Part shown: piece after piece, positions 34,387 to 42,851 of the stretch | Layout of the letters: the number at the start of each line of letters is the position of its first letter | Position numbering within the stretch: the stretch's first letter is position 1 | The notes under the pieces: model-generated | The model's database searches: none | Told to the model about the DNA's origin: nothing | The model's input: the letters and a program-made list of their open reading frames with translations, nothing else | Made by a program: the position numbers and the translations under genes | Assembly: GCF_029871235.1 (NCBI RefSeq) | Contig: NZ_SSOM01000036.1 | Coordinates: 80,635 to 144,634, forward strand | DNA from: Pseudomonas sp. BN411 | GTDB taxonomy: Bacteria; Pseudomonadota; Gammaproteobacteria; Pseudomonadales; Pseudomonadaceae | DNA length: 64,000 bases | Direction of reading: 5' to 3'

Positions 34387-35733
34387 CTAACGCACCAGGC
34401 AGGGACGCTTGTTGTTGAAGGTCCAGTTCGGCACCAGGTACTGCATGGCGATGGCGTCATCGCGCGCTCCAAGCCCCTTGGCCTTGTACAGCGCGTGAGC
34501 GCGGGCCAGCTCGTCCATATCCAGTTCGACACCCAGGCCCGGCTTTTGTGGCACCGCGACCTTGCCGCCCTTGATGCGCAGCGGCTCCTTGGTCAGGCGC
34601 TGGCCGTCCTGCCAGATCCAGTGGGTGTCGATGGCGGTGATCTTGCCCGGTGCCGCCGCGGCGACATGGGTGAACATGGCCAGGGAGATGTCGAAGTGGT
34701 TGTTGGAGTGCGAGCCCCAGGTCAGGCCCCAGTCGTTGCACATCTGCGCCACCCGCACCGAACCCTGCATGGTCCAGAAATGCGGGTCGGCCAACGGGAT
34801 GTCCACCGACTGCAGGGAGATGGCGTGGCCCATCTGGCGCCAGTCGGTGGCGATCATGTTGGTGGCGGTGGGCAGGCCGGTGGCACGGCGGAACTCGGCC
34901 ATCACTTCGCGGCCGGAATAGCCGTTCTCGGCGCCGCAGGGGTCCTCGGCGTAGGCCAACACATGGTGCTGGTCACGGCACAGGGCGATGGCTTCCTTCA
35001 GGGACCAGGCGCCGTTCGGGTCGAGGGTGATGCGCGCGTCGGGGAAGCGTTCGGCCAGTGCGGTCACGGCTTCAATTTCCTCTTCACCGCGCAGCACGCC
35101 GCCCTTGAGCTTGAAGTCGTTGAAGCCATAGCGGGCATGGGCGGCCTCGGCCAGGCGAACCACGGTCTCCGGGGTCAGCGCTTCTTCGTTGCGCAGGCGG
35201 AACCAGGCGTCGTCGGCATCGGCTTCGCTGCGGTAGTCGAGGTCGGTCTTGTTGCGGTCGCCGACGTAGAACAGGTAGCCGAGCATCTCCACTTCGTCGC
35301 GCTGCTGGCCTTCGCCGAGCAGGGCCGCTACCGGCACTTCCAGGTGCTGGCCGAGCAGGTCGAGCAGTGCGGACTCCAGCGCCGTGACGGCGTGGATGGC
35401 GATGCGCAGATCGAAGGTCTGCAGGCCACGGCCGCCGGAGTCGCGGTCGGCGAAGGCCTGGCGCACCTGGTTGAGCAGGCGCTGGTAGTTGCCGATGGAT
35501 TGGCCCACCAGCAGGCTCCGGGCATCTTCGAGGGTCTGGCGGATGGCTTCGCCGCCGGGCACCTCACCGACGCCAACGTGGCCGGCGTTGTCCTTGAGGA
35601 TCACCACGTTGCGGGTGAAATACGGACCGTGGGCGCCGCTGAGGTTGAGCAGCATGCTGTCCTGACCGGCCACCGGCACGACGGTGAGCTCGGTGATGCG
35701 CGGAGTGCTGCTGGGCAGTTGGTGCTGGGTCAT
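34387..35733 (-). CDS. gudD: Glucarate dehydratase GudD
   Basis: 448 aa, enolase superfamily. It begins with [31 protein letters not shown], diagnostic for GudD. The catalytic K-x-K is in FKLKGG and the metal ligands in LDPNGAW, AEDPCG and ATNMIATDW. The catalytic histidine is in [11 protein letters not shown]. It dehydrates D-glucarate (and L-idarate) to 5-keto-4-deoxyglucarate. It is downstream of the MFS transporter with an 18-base gap. The ATG at 35733 follows GAGAAGGACAG. Confidence 0.95.
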   Translation of the reverse strand: MTQHQLPSSTPRITELTVVPVAGQDSMLLNLSGAHGPYFTRNVVILKDNAGHVGVGEVPGGEAIRQTLEDARSLLVGQSIGNYQRLLNQVRQAFADRDSGGRGLQTFDLRIAIHAVTALESALLDLLGQHLEVPVAALLGEGQQRDEVEMLGYLFYVGDRNKTDLDYRSEADADDAWFRLRNEEALTPETVVRLAEAAHARYGFNDFKLKGGVLRGEEEIEAVTALAERFPDARITLDPNGAWSLKEAIALCRDQHHVLAYAEDPCGAENGYSGREVMAEFRRATGLPTATNMIATDWRQMGHAISLQSVDIPLADPHFWTMQGSVRVAQMCNDWGLTWGSHSNNHFDISLAMFTHVAAAAPGKITAIDTHWIWQDGQRLTKEPLRIKGGKVAVPQKPGLGVELDMDELARAHALYKAKGLGARDDAIAMQYLVPNWTFNNKRPCLVR

Positions 35734-35751
35734 CTTGCTGTCCTTCTCGGG

Positions 35752-37128
35752 TTAACGGACCGGGCTGGCGGCGGGGGCTTCGGAAGCAGCCGCCGTGGTG
35801 CCGGTTTCAGGCTTTACGCCCTTGAGTTCCACGCGCTTGATCTCGCCGACGATGAACAGGTAGCTGAAGGCGGCGAGGAAGGCGTTGATGCCAACGAACA
35901 CCAGGGCCCACTTGAAGGAGCCGGTCGCGGCGATGATGTAGCCGATGACGATCGGGGTGGTGATGGACGACAGGTTGCCGCAGGTGTTGAAGATGCCACC
36001 GGCCAGGCCGGCGATCTGCTTGGGTGCGGTATCCGACATCACCGCCCAGCCGAGGGCGCCGATGCCCTTGCCGAAGAAGGCCAGGGCCATGAAGCCCACC
36101 ACCATCCAGTCGGCGTCCACGTAGTTGCACAGGATCATGCTCATGGACAGCAGCATGCCGCCGACGATCGGGGTCTTGCGCGCCACGCTGAGGGAGTGGC
36201 CACGGCGCAGCAGCCAGTCGGAAATCACCCCGCCCAGTACGCCGCCGACGAAGCCGCAGATGGCCGGCAAGGAGGCGATGATGCCGGCCTTGAGGATGGT
36301 CATGCCGCGCTCCTGCACCAGGTAGACCGGGAACCAGGTGAGGAAGAAGTAGGTGAGCGCGTTGATGCAGAACTGGCCCAGGTAGATACCCGCCATCATG
36401 CGGTTGCTCACCAGCTGCTTGATGTGATCCCACTTCGGACCGTTGCCCGGCAGGCGACGGTTCTGGTCCATGTCCACCAGGGCGCCGTTGCTGGCGATAT
36501 GGTCGATCTCGGCCTGGTTGATCAGCGGGTGTTCCTTGGGGTTGTAGATGAACTTCAGCCACACGCCGGAGAACAGGATGCCGATGGTGCCCATGACGAT
36601 GAACACGTGTTCCCAGCCCAGGCTGTGGACGATCCAGCCCATCAGCGGGGCGAAGATCACGGTGGCGAAGTACTGGGCGGAGTTGAAGATGGCGGACGCG
36701 GTGCCACGCTCGGCGGTGGGGAACCAGGCGGCGACGATGCGCGCGTTGCCCGGGAAGGACGGCGCCTCGGCGAAGCCCACCAGGAAGCGCAACAGGAACA
36801 GGGTCGCCACCGACCAGGCGATCGGCACCACGTCGACGAAGCCCTGCAGGAGGGTGAACACCGACCAGGTGAAGATGCTGAAGGCGTAGACGCGCTTGGA
36901 GCCGAAGCGGTCCAGCAGCCAGCCGCCCGGGATCTGGCCGAGCACATAGGCCCAGCCGAAGGCGGAGAAGATGTAGCCGAGCATGACGGCGTCGATGCCA
37001 AGCTCTTTCTGGATGGCGGAGCCGGCGATGGAGATGGTGGCGCGGTCGGCGTAGTTGATCGTGGTCACCAGGAACAGCATGAGCAGGATCAGGTAACGCA
37101 CACGGGATTGTTTGAGTACTTCGCCCAT
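35752..37128 (-). CDS. MFS aldarate:proton symporter (GudP/GarP-like)
   Basis: 458 aa from the ATG at 37128, preceded by GAGAGAAG. Twelve membrane segments are visible. The first loop has NYADRATISIAGSAIQKELGID and helix 4 SFPGNARIVAAWFPTAERGTASAIFNSAQY, both typical of the anion:cation symporter family that imports glucarate, galactarate, galactonate or phthalate. The 45-residue central loop (after HPLINQAEIDHI) and hydrophilic C-terminus are normal. Its place between two glucarate dehydratase-type genes indicates glucarate/galactarate uptake. Confidence 0.93.
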   Translation of the reverse strand: MGEVLKQSRVRYLILLMLFLVTTINYADRATISIAGSAIQKELGIDAVMLGYIFSAFGWAYVLGQIPGGWLLDRFGSKRVYAFSIFTWSVFTLLQGFVDVVPIAWSVATLFLLRFLVGFAEAPSFPGNARIVAAWFPTAERGTASAIFNSAQYFATVIFAPLMGWIVHSLGWEHVFIVMGTIGILFSGVWLKFIYNPKEHPLINQAEIDHIASNGALVDMDQNRRLPGNGPKWDHIKQLVSNRMMAGIYLGQFCINALTYFFLTWFPVYLVQERGMTILKAGIIASLPAICGFVGGVLGGVISDWLLRRGHSLSVARKTPIVGGMLLSMSMILCNYVDADWMVVGFMALAFFGKGIGALGWAVMSDTAPKQIAGLAGGIFNTCGNLSSITTPIVIGYIIAATGSFKWALVFVGINAFLAAFSYLFIVGEIKRVELKGVKPETGTTAAASEAPAASPVR

Positions 37129-37217
37129 GGTTCTTCTCTCTGAATTGTTCTTGTCGAAGAGCCCGCGCGGGATGACCGCGCGAGTGTCATGTTGCATTCC
37201 GCAGGCAGCGGACGGGG

Positions 37218-38495
37218 TCAGAACCTCGGCTTCCTGATTTTCCAGGCCGGGTCGTACTTGCGCATCTGCCGTGCGTCGTCGCGACTTCGGATGTCGATGG
37301 ACAGGTACTGCTCATGGAGTTTGGCCAGCTGGTCCTGGTCCAGTTCCACGCCCAGCCCCGGCGCACGGGTGATGCTCACGCAGCCATTGCGAATCGGCAG
37401 CTTGCCGCCCTTGATGACCTCCTCGTCCTCCTCCTGCCAGGGGTAGTGGGTGTCGCAGGCATAGGTGAGGTTGGGGACGGAGGCGGCCACATGGGCCATC
37501 GCCATCAGGCTGATGCCCAGGTGCGAGTTGGAGTGCATCGACAGGCCGAGGCCGAAGGTGTCGCACATCCGCGCCAGCGCCTGGGTGTCACGCAGGCCGC
37601 CCCAGTAGTGGTGGTCGGCGAGGACGATCTGCACGCTGTTCAGCGCCACGCTGCGGCGGAATTCCTCGAAGTCGGTGACCACCATGTTGGTGGCGAGCGG
37701 CATGCCGGTGCGCCGGTGCAGCTCGGCCATACCGTCTAGGCCGGGGGTGGGGTCCTCGTAGTACTCCAGGTCGTCGCCCAGCAGTTCGGCCATGCGCAAG
37801 GCGGTTTCCAGAGACCAGTTACCGTTGGGATCAATGCGCAGCGGATGGTTGGGGAAGGCCTTCTTCAGCGCCTTGATGCAGGCGACTTCGTGTTCCGGTT
37901 CCAGGGCGCCGGCCTTCAGCTTGATGCTCTGGAAGCCGTGGGCTTCGATCATGCGAGCGGCCTGGGCGACGATCTGCTCCGCGCTGAGGGCCTCGCCCCA
38001 GGAGTCCGGCGCGTAGGGCGCGTCGATGTGCTTGGCGTACTTGAAGAAGAGGTAGGCGCTGAAGGGCACTTCGGTGCGCACGGCACCGCCCAGCAGATCC
38101 ACCAGAGGGATGTTCAGCGAGCGCGCCTGAAGGTCGAGGAAAGCGACCTCGAAGGCGGAATAGGCGTTGGCCACCTGCTTGCTGGGGTGCGAGCCCGGGG
38201 CAAGTTCGGCACCGGCTTCGGCCGGACCGAGGGCAGCGACGGTCTGGATGACGCGGGCACGCAGACCGTTCAGGTCGAAGGCGTCCAGCCCGACCAGGCT
38301 GTCCTGCATGGCCTGCAATACCGCGAGGACTGGCGCGTCGCCGTAGCTTTCGCCAAGGCCGATGTAGCCGTTGTCGCTCTCCACCTCGATGATCGAGCGC
38401 AGCGCGAAGGGCTCGTGGATACCGCTGGCATTGAGCAGCGGCGCATCGCGGAAGGCGATGGGGGTGACTCTGATTCGTTTGATCTTCACGACCAA
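37218..38495 (-). CDS. Glucarate dehydratase-family protein (second enolase-superfamily paralogue)
   Basis: 425 aa. It shares the GudD layout but is divergent. The K-x-K is in SIKLKAGAL, the metal ligands in RIDPNGNW, YYEDPTPG and ATNMVVTDF, and the histidine in LSMHSNSHLGIS, so all catalytic positions are kept. The N-terminus (KRIRVTPIAFRDAPLLNASGIHEPFALRSIIEVE) differs from canonical GudD. It could be a second glucarate/idarate dehydratase, a GudX-like protein, or an enzyme for another aldarate. It is cotranscribed with the MFS and aldehyde dehydrogenase genes. Confidence 0.85.
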   Translation of the reverse strand: MVVKIKRIRVTPIAFRDAPLLNASGIHEPFALRSIIEVESDNGYIGLGESYGDAPVLAVLQAMQDSLVGLDAFDLNGLRARVIQTVAALGPAEAGAELAPGSHPSKQVANAYSAFEVAFLDLQARSLNIPLVDLLGGAVRTEVPFSAYLFFKYAKHIDAPYAPDSWGEALSAEQIVAQAARMIEAHGFQSIKLKAGALEPEHEVACIKALKKAFPNHPLRIDPNGNWSLETALRMAELLGDDLEYYEDPTPGLDGMAELHRRTGMPLATNMVVTDFEEFRRSVALNSVQIVLADHHYWGGLRDTQALARMCDTFGLGLSMHSNSHLGISLMAMAHVAASVPNLTYACDTHYPWQEEDEEVIKGGKLPIRNGCVSITRAPGLGVELDQDQLAKLHEQYLSIDIRSRDDARQMRKYDPAWKIRKPRF

Positions 38496-38578
38496 TTCCT
38501 ACCTGTGCTTGTTGTTGTACCGGTAGTCCCTGTTGAAGCGCGGGGCAGGCCCTGCCCCGCGTTTTCCGATGCGTCGGA

Positions 38579-40021
38579 TCAGCCTGCGATGTAGGTGGTC
38601 TTCACCGTGGTGTAGAACTCCTGGGCGTAGCGACCCTGCTCGCGAGGCCCGTAGGACGAACCTTTGCGGCCTCCGAACGGCACGTGGTAATCCACCCCGG
38701 CAGTGGGCAGGTTGACCATGACCATCCCGGCCTGGGCGTGGCGCTTGAAGTGGTTGGCGTACTTGAGCGAGGTGGTGGCGATACCGGCTGAAAGACCGAA
38801 CTCGGTGTCATTGGCCAGCGCCAGCGCCTCTTCGTAGCCAGCTACGCGAATGACGTTGGCCACCGGGCCGAAGATTTCCTCACGGCTGATGCGCATGCCC
38901 GCCTCGCTGTCGGCGAACAGTGCCGGGGCGAGGAAGTAGCCATCGGTGTCGCAGCTCACGCGTTCACCACCGGCCACCAGGCGCGCACCTTCGTCGCGGC
39001 CGATGTCGATGTAGCGCAGGTCCTGCTCCAGTTGGGCCTGGGACACCACTGGGCCGATGTCGATGCCGGTACGCAGGGCGTGACCGACACGGATCGAACG
39101 CATGCGCTCGGCCATGGCCTCGACGAAGCGGTCGTGGATGCCGGCGGTGACGATCAGCCGGCTGCTGGCGGTGCAGCGCTGGCCGGTGGAGTAGAAGGCG
39201 CTCTGGACAGCGAGTTCGACGGCGGTCTTGAGGTCAGCGTCGTCGAGGATCACCTGCGGGTTCTTGCCGCCCATTTCCAGCTGCACCTTGGCGCCACGGG
39301 CGACGCAGGTGGCGGCGATGCTGCGGCCTACACCGACGGAGCCGGTGAAGCTGATGCCATCGACGCGAGCGTCATTGACCATGGCGTCGCCGACCACTCG
39401 GCCGCTGCCCATCACCAGGTTGAACACCCCGGCAGGGAAGCCGGCGCGGGAGATGATCTCGGCCAGGGCCCAGGCGCTGCCCGGCACCAGATCGGCCGGT
39501 TTGAACACCACGCAGTTGCCGTAGGCCAGCGCCGGCGCGATCTTCCAGGCCGGAATGGCGATGGGGAAGTTCCAGGGGGTGATCAGTCCAATCACGCCCA
39601 GGGGTTCACGGGTGACTTCCACCGACACGCCGGGGCGTACGGACGGCACGATCTCGCCGTTCAGGCGCAGGCATTCACCGGCGAAGAACTTGAAGATGTT
39701 GCCGGCGCGAGCCACCTCGCCGATGGCTTCGGGCAGGGTCTTGCCCTCTTCCCGGGCCAGCAGCGTGCCCAACTCCTCGCGGCGGGAGAGGATCTCGCTG
39801 CCCACCTTGTCGAGGGCGTCGGCGCGGGCCTGGATGCCGGAGACCGACCAGGCCGGAAAGGCCGCACGGGCGGCTTCGATGGCCTGGGCCACCTGGGCCG
39901 CGTCGGCCTGGGCGAATTCGCCCAGGCAGTCGGAGAGGTCGGAGGGGTTGATGTTGCGCGAGTAACCGCTGCCGGCCACCCACTCCCCGCCTATGTAGTT
40001 GTCGAAGCGTTTCTCAGTCAC
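38579..40021 (-). CDS. 2,5-dioxovalerate (2-oxoglutarate semialdehyde) dehydrogenase
   Basis: 480 aa, aldehyde dehydrogenase superfamily. ITPWNFPIAIPAWKIAPALAYGN is the NAD(P)-binding entrance, FTGSVGVGR the cofactor loop, LEMGGKNP holds the general-base glutamate and GQRCTASSR the catalytic cysteine. EEIFGPV and PFGGRKGSSYGPREQG follow. The subgroup that ends near KTTYIAG and sits beside KdgD oxidises 2-oxoglutarate semialdehyde to 2-oxoglutarate, the last step of aldarate breakdown. Start is 21 bases after kdgD. Confidence 0.92.
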   Translation of the reverse strand: MTEKRFDNYIGGEWVAGSGYSRNINPSDLSDCLGEFAQADAAQVAQAIEAARAAFPAWSVSGIQARADALDKVGSEILSRREELGTLLAREEGKTLPEAIGEVARAGNIFKFFAGECLRLNGEIVPSVRPGVSVEVTREPLGVIGLITPWNFPIAIPAWKIAPALAYGNCVVFKPADLVPGSAWALAEIISRAGFPAGVFNLVMGSGRVVGDAMVNDARVDGISFTGSVGVGRSIAATCVARGAKVQLEMGGKNPQVILDDADLKTAVELAVQSAFYSTGQRCTASSRLIVTAGIHDRFVEAMAERMRSIRVGHALRTGIDIGPVVSQAQLEQDLRYIDIGRDEGARLVAGGERVSCDTDGYFLAPALFADSEAGMRISREEIFGPVANVIRVAGYEEALALANDTEFGLSAGIATTSLKYANHFKRHAQAGMVMVNLPTAGVDYHVPFGGRKGSSYGPREQGRYAQEFYTTVKTTYIAG

Positions 40022-40042
40022 GAGCCTTCTCCTGGTTGCGGA

Positions 40043-40954
40043 TCACTGCGCGCCCTGGGCGTCGATCAGCGCGGCGAGGCGCTCGTACTCGTCGGGCAGC
40101 AGGTCGGTCAGCGGAGCGCGAACGGGACCTGCGTCGTAACCGGCGATGCGCGCACCGGCCTTGACGATGCTCACGGCATAGCCAGCGCGGCGGTTACGGA
40201 TGTCCAGGTACGGCAGGAAGAAGTCGTCGATCAGTTTGCCCACGGTTTCGTGGTCGTCAGCGGCGACGGCCTTGTAGAAGTCCATCGCGGTCTTCGGGAT
40301 GAAGTTGAAAACGGCGGAGGAATAGACCGGAACGCCCAGGGCCTTGTAGGCCGCGGCATAGACTTCGGCGGTGGGCAGGCCGCCCAGGTAGCTGAAGCGG
40401 TCGCCGAGGCGGCGGCGGATGGAAACCATCAGCTCGATGTCGCCCAGGCCGTCCTTGTAGCCAATCAGGTTCGGGCAGCGCTCGGCCAGTTGCTCCAGCA
40501 GGGCCGGGGTCAGGCGGCAGACGTTGCGGTTGTAGACCACCACACCGATGTTCACCGACTTGCAGACTTGCTCGACGTGAGCGGCCACACCTTCCTGGCT
40601 GGCTTCGGTCAGGTAGTGCGGCAGCAGCAGCAAGCCCTTGGCGCCGAGGCGCTCGGCCTCCTGTGCGTACTGGATGGCCAGGCGGGTCGGGCCGCCGACG
40701 CCGGCGAGGATCGGGACGCTACCGGCGCAGGTGTCGACGGCAGTCTTGATGACGGAGGAGTACTCATCCGGCGCCAGGGAGAAGAATTCGCCGGTACCGC
40801 CCGCGGCAAAAAGCGCCGAGGCACCGTAGGGAGCCAGCCATTCCAGGCGACGGGCATAGCTTGCGGCGTTGAAGTTGCCGGCAGCGTCGAAGTCGGTAAC
40901 GGGGAAGGACAGCAGCCCGGAGGAGAGGATGGACTTGAGTTCTTGTGGATTCAT
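40043..40954 (-). CDS. kdgD: 5-dehydro-4-deoxyglucarate dehydratase KdgD
   Basis: 303 aa, DHDPS/NAL-type aldolase superfamily. It begins [23 protein letters not shown]. It has [19 protein letters not shown], the Schiff-base lysine in IGYKDGLGD, and VVYNRNVC with the partner tyrosine. It decarboxylates and dehydrates 5-keto-4-deoxyglucarate to 2-oxoglutarate semialdehyde. The ATG at 40954 starts the conserved sequence; the in-frame stretch upstream covers the promoter. It is first in the aldarate operon, downstream of FadR-type operators. Confidence 0.95.
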   Translation of the reverse strand: MNPQELKSILSSGLLSFPVTDFDAAGNFNAASYARRLEWLAPYGASALFAAGGTGEFFSLAPDEYSSVIKTAVDTCAGSVPILAGVGGPTRLAIQYAQEAERLGAKGLLLLPHYLTEASQEGVAAHVEQVCKSVNIGVVVYNRNVCRLTPALLEQLAERCPNLIGYKDGLGDIELMVSIRRRLGDRFSYLGGLPTAEVYAAAYKALGVPVYSSAVFNFIPKTAMDFYKAVAADDHETVGKLIDDFFLPYLDIRNRRAGYAVSIVKAGARIAGYDAGPVRAPLTDLLPDEYERLAALIDAQGAQ

Positions 40955-41015
40955 TATTCGAGCACCCTGCGAAGCGGTTTGAGTAAGACCGGGGTAAACC
41001 GGCCCGAGAGATACG

Positions 41016-41026
41016 TTATCGTACAA
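41016..41026 (-). promoter_or_regulatory. Candidate operator 3 of the aldarate regulator
   Basis: On the minus strand TTGTACGATAA, one base off the FadR-subfamily pattern TNGTNNNACNA. It lies 62 bases before kdgD. Confidence 0.6.
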
Positions 41027-41229
41027 CTAAAGATACTGCCAATCGCCGTTCATCCTCCTGTGCGCTCATCGCCCGCTATCTCGGTGTGACGCGCCCTACC
41101 CGCTTCCCTGCCGCACAAATGCTCTAAATCAAGGCATTAGCCCTTGAGCATGCCGGATACGGATGAATCGACGACTGCGCAGGTGGCCATCTGTGGCCAG
41201 GCCATTCGACCCTGCGGCAATCCAAATCA

Positions 41230-41268
41230 GTTGTACGACAACATATAACAGCAAATCTTGTAGGACAA
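41230..41268. promoter_or_regulatory. Candidate operators 1 and 2 of the aldarate regulator
   Basis: GTTGTACGACAAC (41230-41242) is a perfect palindrome around ACG, and TTGTAGGACAA lies at 41258-41268. Both fit TNGTNNNACNA, the GntR/FadR-type operator. Centres are 27 bases apart. The rest of the 40955-41454 gap shows no gene; it has GGTGCGC/GCGCACC palindromes at 41320-41395 and a weak ATGCT-N4-ATCAA near 41119. Confidence 0.7.
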
Positions 41269-41404
41269 CTCCCCGACGGAAAAAAGTTGCGCCCTTTTCC
41301 CCGGGCGCACGACTGACTGCAGGGTGCGCTGTGCGCACCACCGCTGGATCAGCACCGGGCAACGTCCCACCACCGGTGCGCGCGGCGCACCAGACCTTCG
41401 ACGT

Positions 41405-41436
41405 CCAAATAAAAAGGGCCGCTCGATGCGGCCCTT
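41405..41436 (-). terminator. Terminator of the FadR-type regulator gene
   Basis: AAGGGCCGC-N5-GCGGCCCTT stem followed on the minus strand by TTTTTATTT, 19 bases after the regulator stop. Confidence 0.88.
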
Positions 41437-41454
41437 GCTCTGCGCGGAATGTCC

Positions 41455-42243
41455 TCAGCCCTGCCGGGCCTTCTCGGCTTCTTCGTGCGCCTGGCGCAGC
41501 CGCTCGCGACTGTTGGTCAGGTGCAGGCGCATGGCCGCGCGGGCCGCGTCGCTGTCCTGACGGGCGATGGCTTCGTAGATGTCCTCGTGTTCGCGACTCA
41601 GGCGAGCGAGGTAGTGCTCCCGGTCATCATGGGCGATACGCGCCGAATTGAGCCGCGTCCGCGGAATGATGCTGGTGCCCAGGTGGGTCATGATGTCGGT
41701 GAAATAGCGATTGCCCGTGGCCAGTGCAATCTGCAGGTGGAACTGGAAGTCCGAGGCCACCGCGTCGGTGCCATGGGCGGCCTTGAGGAAGGTGTCCAGG
41801 GCTTCGCGCATCGTCGCCAGTTGCTCCGGCGTACGACGCTGGGCGGCCAGCCCGGCGGACTCCACTTCCAGGCTGATGCGCAGTTCGAGGATGGCCATGA
41901 CATCGCGCAGAGTGACGATGGTCGCCGGATCGATACGGAACCCCATGGGGCTAGGTGTATCCAGCACAAAGGTGCCGATGCCGTGGCGGGTCTCCACCAG
42001 TCCCGACGCCTGCAGCCGCGAGATAGCCTCGCGCACCACGGTGCGGCTGACTCCCTGGGCTTCCATGATGGCGGACTCGGTGGGCAGCTTTTCGCCCCGC
42101 TTGATCACGCCATTCTGAATCTGTTGGGAGAGCTCGTTCACCAACTCCTGCGCCAGGCTGCGATGCTTGCGGCGCGGGCGTGGCTGGGTGCTTGGGTTGT
42201 CTATCACGAAGGTCGGTTCCGGTGAAAACTGAGGGTCCATCAT
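41455..42243 (-). CDS. FadR-subfamily (GntR/FCD) transcriptional regulator of the aldarate cluster
   Basis: 262 aa; two adjacent ATGs, 42243 or 42240. The N-terminal winged helix has ELSQQIQNGVIKRGEKLPTESAIMEAQGVSRTVVREAISRLQASGLVETRHGIGTFV. The all-helical FCD domain follows with metal-type residues in VASDFQFHLQIALATGNRYF and the C-terminal EHEDIYEAIARQDSDAARAAMRLHL. It probably represses kdgD and its followers until an aldarate or intermediate binds. A TTGTACGATGA site 12 bases upstream of its start suggests autoregulation. Confidence 0.9.
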   Translation of the reverse strand: MMDPQFSPEPTFVIDNPSTQPRPRRKHRSLAQELVNELSQQIQNGVIKRGEKLPTESAIMEAQGVSRTVVREAISRLQASGLVETRHGIGTFVLDTPSPMGFRIDPATIVTLRDVMAILELRISLEVESAGLAAQRRTPEQLATMREALDTFLKAAHGTDAVASDFQFHLQIALATGNRYFTDIMTHLGTSIIPRTRLNSARIAHDDREHYLARLSREHEDIYEAIARQDSDAARAAMRLHLTNSRERLRQAHEEAEKARQG

Positions 42244-42254
42244 AGCCCAGCGAG

Positions 42255-42265
42255 TTGTACGATGA
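42255..42265. promoter_or_regulatory. Candidate autoregulatory operator 4
   Basis: TTGTACGATGA, sharing the TTGTACGA half with the sites upstream of kdgD, just before the regulator's own start codon. Confidence 0.5.
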
Positions 42266-42302
42266 CACTCATCTACCGTTCCCTCGCTCGGCTCCAGAAA
42301 CG

Positions 42303-42332
42303 AAAAAGGCGCAGCCCGAGGGCTGCGCCTTT
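42303..42332. terminator. Terminator after ssb
   Basis: AAAGGCGCAGCCC-GAG-GGCTGCGCCTTT stem with runs of A and T on both sides; on the minus strand it ends ssb 25 bases after the stop codon. Confidence 0.9.
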
Positions 42333-42356
42333 GTCTTTCCGCTTACGCGATTCGAC

Positions 42357-42842
42357 TCAGAACGGGATGTCGTCGTCGAAGCTGTCGTAGTCCGGAGCCG
42401 GTTGAGCGGCGGGTTGCGGAGCCGGGCGCTGCTGCGGGGCGGACTGCTGCGGCTCACGCTGCGGGCGCGGAGCGCGCGGGGCGTCGCCTTCGCTGCCAGG
42501 ACGGCCGCCGAGCAGCTGCATCTGGCCGTTGATGTCGACCACGATCTCGGTGGTGTAGCGCTTTACGCCGTCCTTTTCCCACTCACGGGTGCGCAGGGCA
42601 CCTTCGACGTAGACTTGCGAGCCCTTGCGCAGGTATTCGCCGGCGATTTCGGCGAGACGGCCGAAGAACACCACGCGGTGCCATTCGGTACGCTCCTGCT
42701 GCTGGCCGGTCTGCTTGTCCTTCCAGGACTCGCTGGTGGCCAGGGTGATGTTGGTCACCGCGTTGCCGTTGGGCAGATAGCGGGTTTCCGGATCACCACC
42801 GACGTTACCAACCAGAATGACTTTGTTAACCCCACGGGCCAT
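42357..42842 (-). CDS. ssb: Single-stranded DNA-binding protein
   Basis: 161 aa. The OB fold begins [25 protein letters not shown] and includes [29 protein letters not shown] Gln/Pro/Arg-rich linker follows, and the C-terminal tip DDDIPF recruits repair and replication partners. Length is normal for Pseudomonas. It lies nine bases after the MFS gene and uvrA is divergent beyond that, as in many gammaproteobacteria. Confidence 0.97.
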   Translation of the reverse strand: MARGVNKVILVGNVGGDPETRYLPNGNAVTNITLATSESWKDKQTGQQQERTEWHRVVFFGRLAEIAGEYLRKGSQVYVEGALRTREWEKDGVKRYTTEIVVDINGQMQLLGGRPGSEGDAPRAPRPQREPQQSAPQQRPAPQPAAQPAPDYDSFDDDIPF

Positions 42843-42851
42843 GACGTTCTC

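Noticed and set aside
34309..37143. A 944-codon plus-strand open frame opposite gudD and the MFS gene
   Set aside because: It is antisense to two clear genes, has low-complexity Gly/His/Gln/Val-rich composition and matches no family; long antisense frames are expected at this GC content.
39032..41089. A 685-codon plus-strand open frame opposite the aldehyde dehydrogenase and kdgD
   Set aside because: Same reasons: antisense to conserved genes, no motif, composition typical of a shadow frame.
41119..41132. ATGCTCTAAATCAA as an Anr box in the kdgD-regulator gap
   Set aside because: The left half is poor and the site is about 170 bases from kdgD with no oxygen-linked gene nearby.
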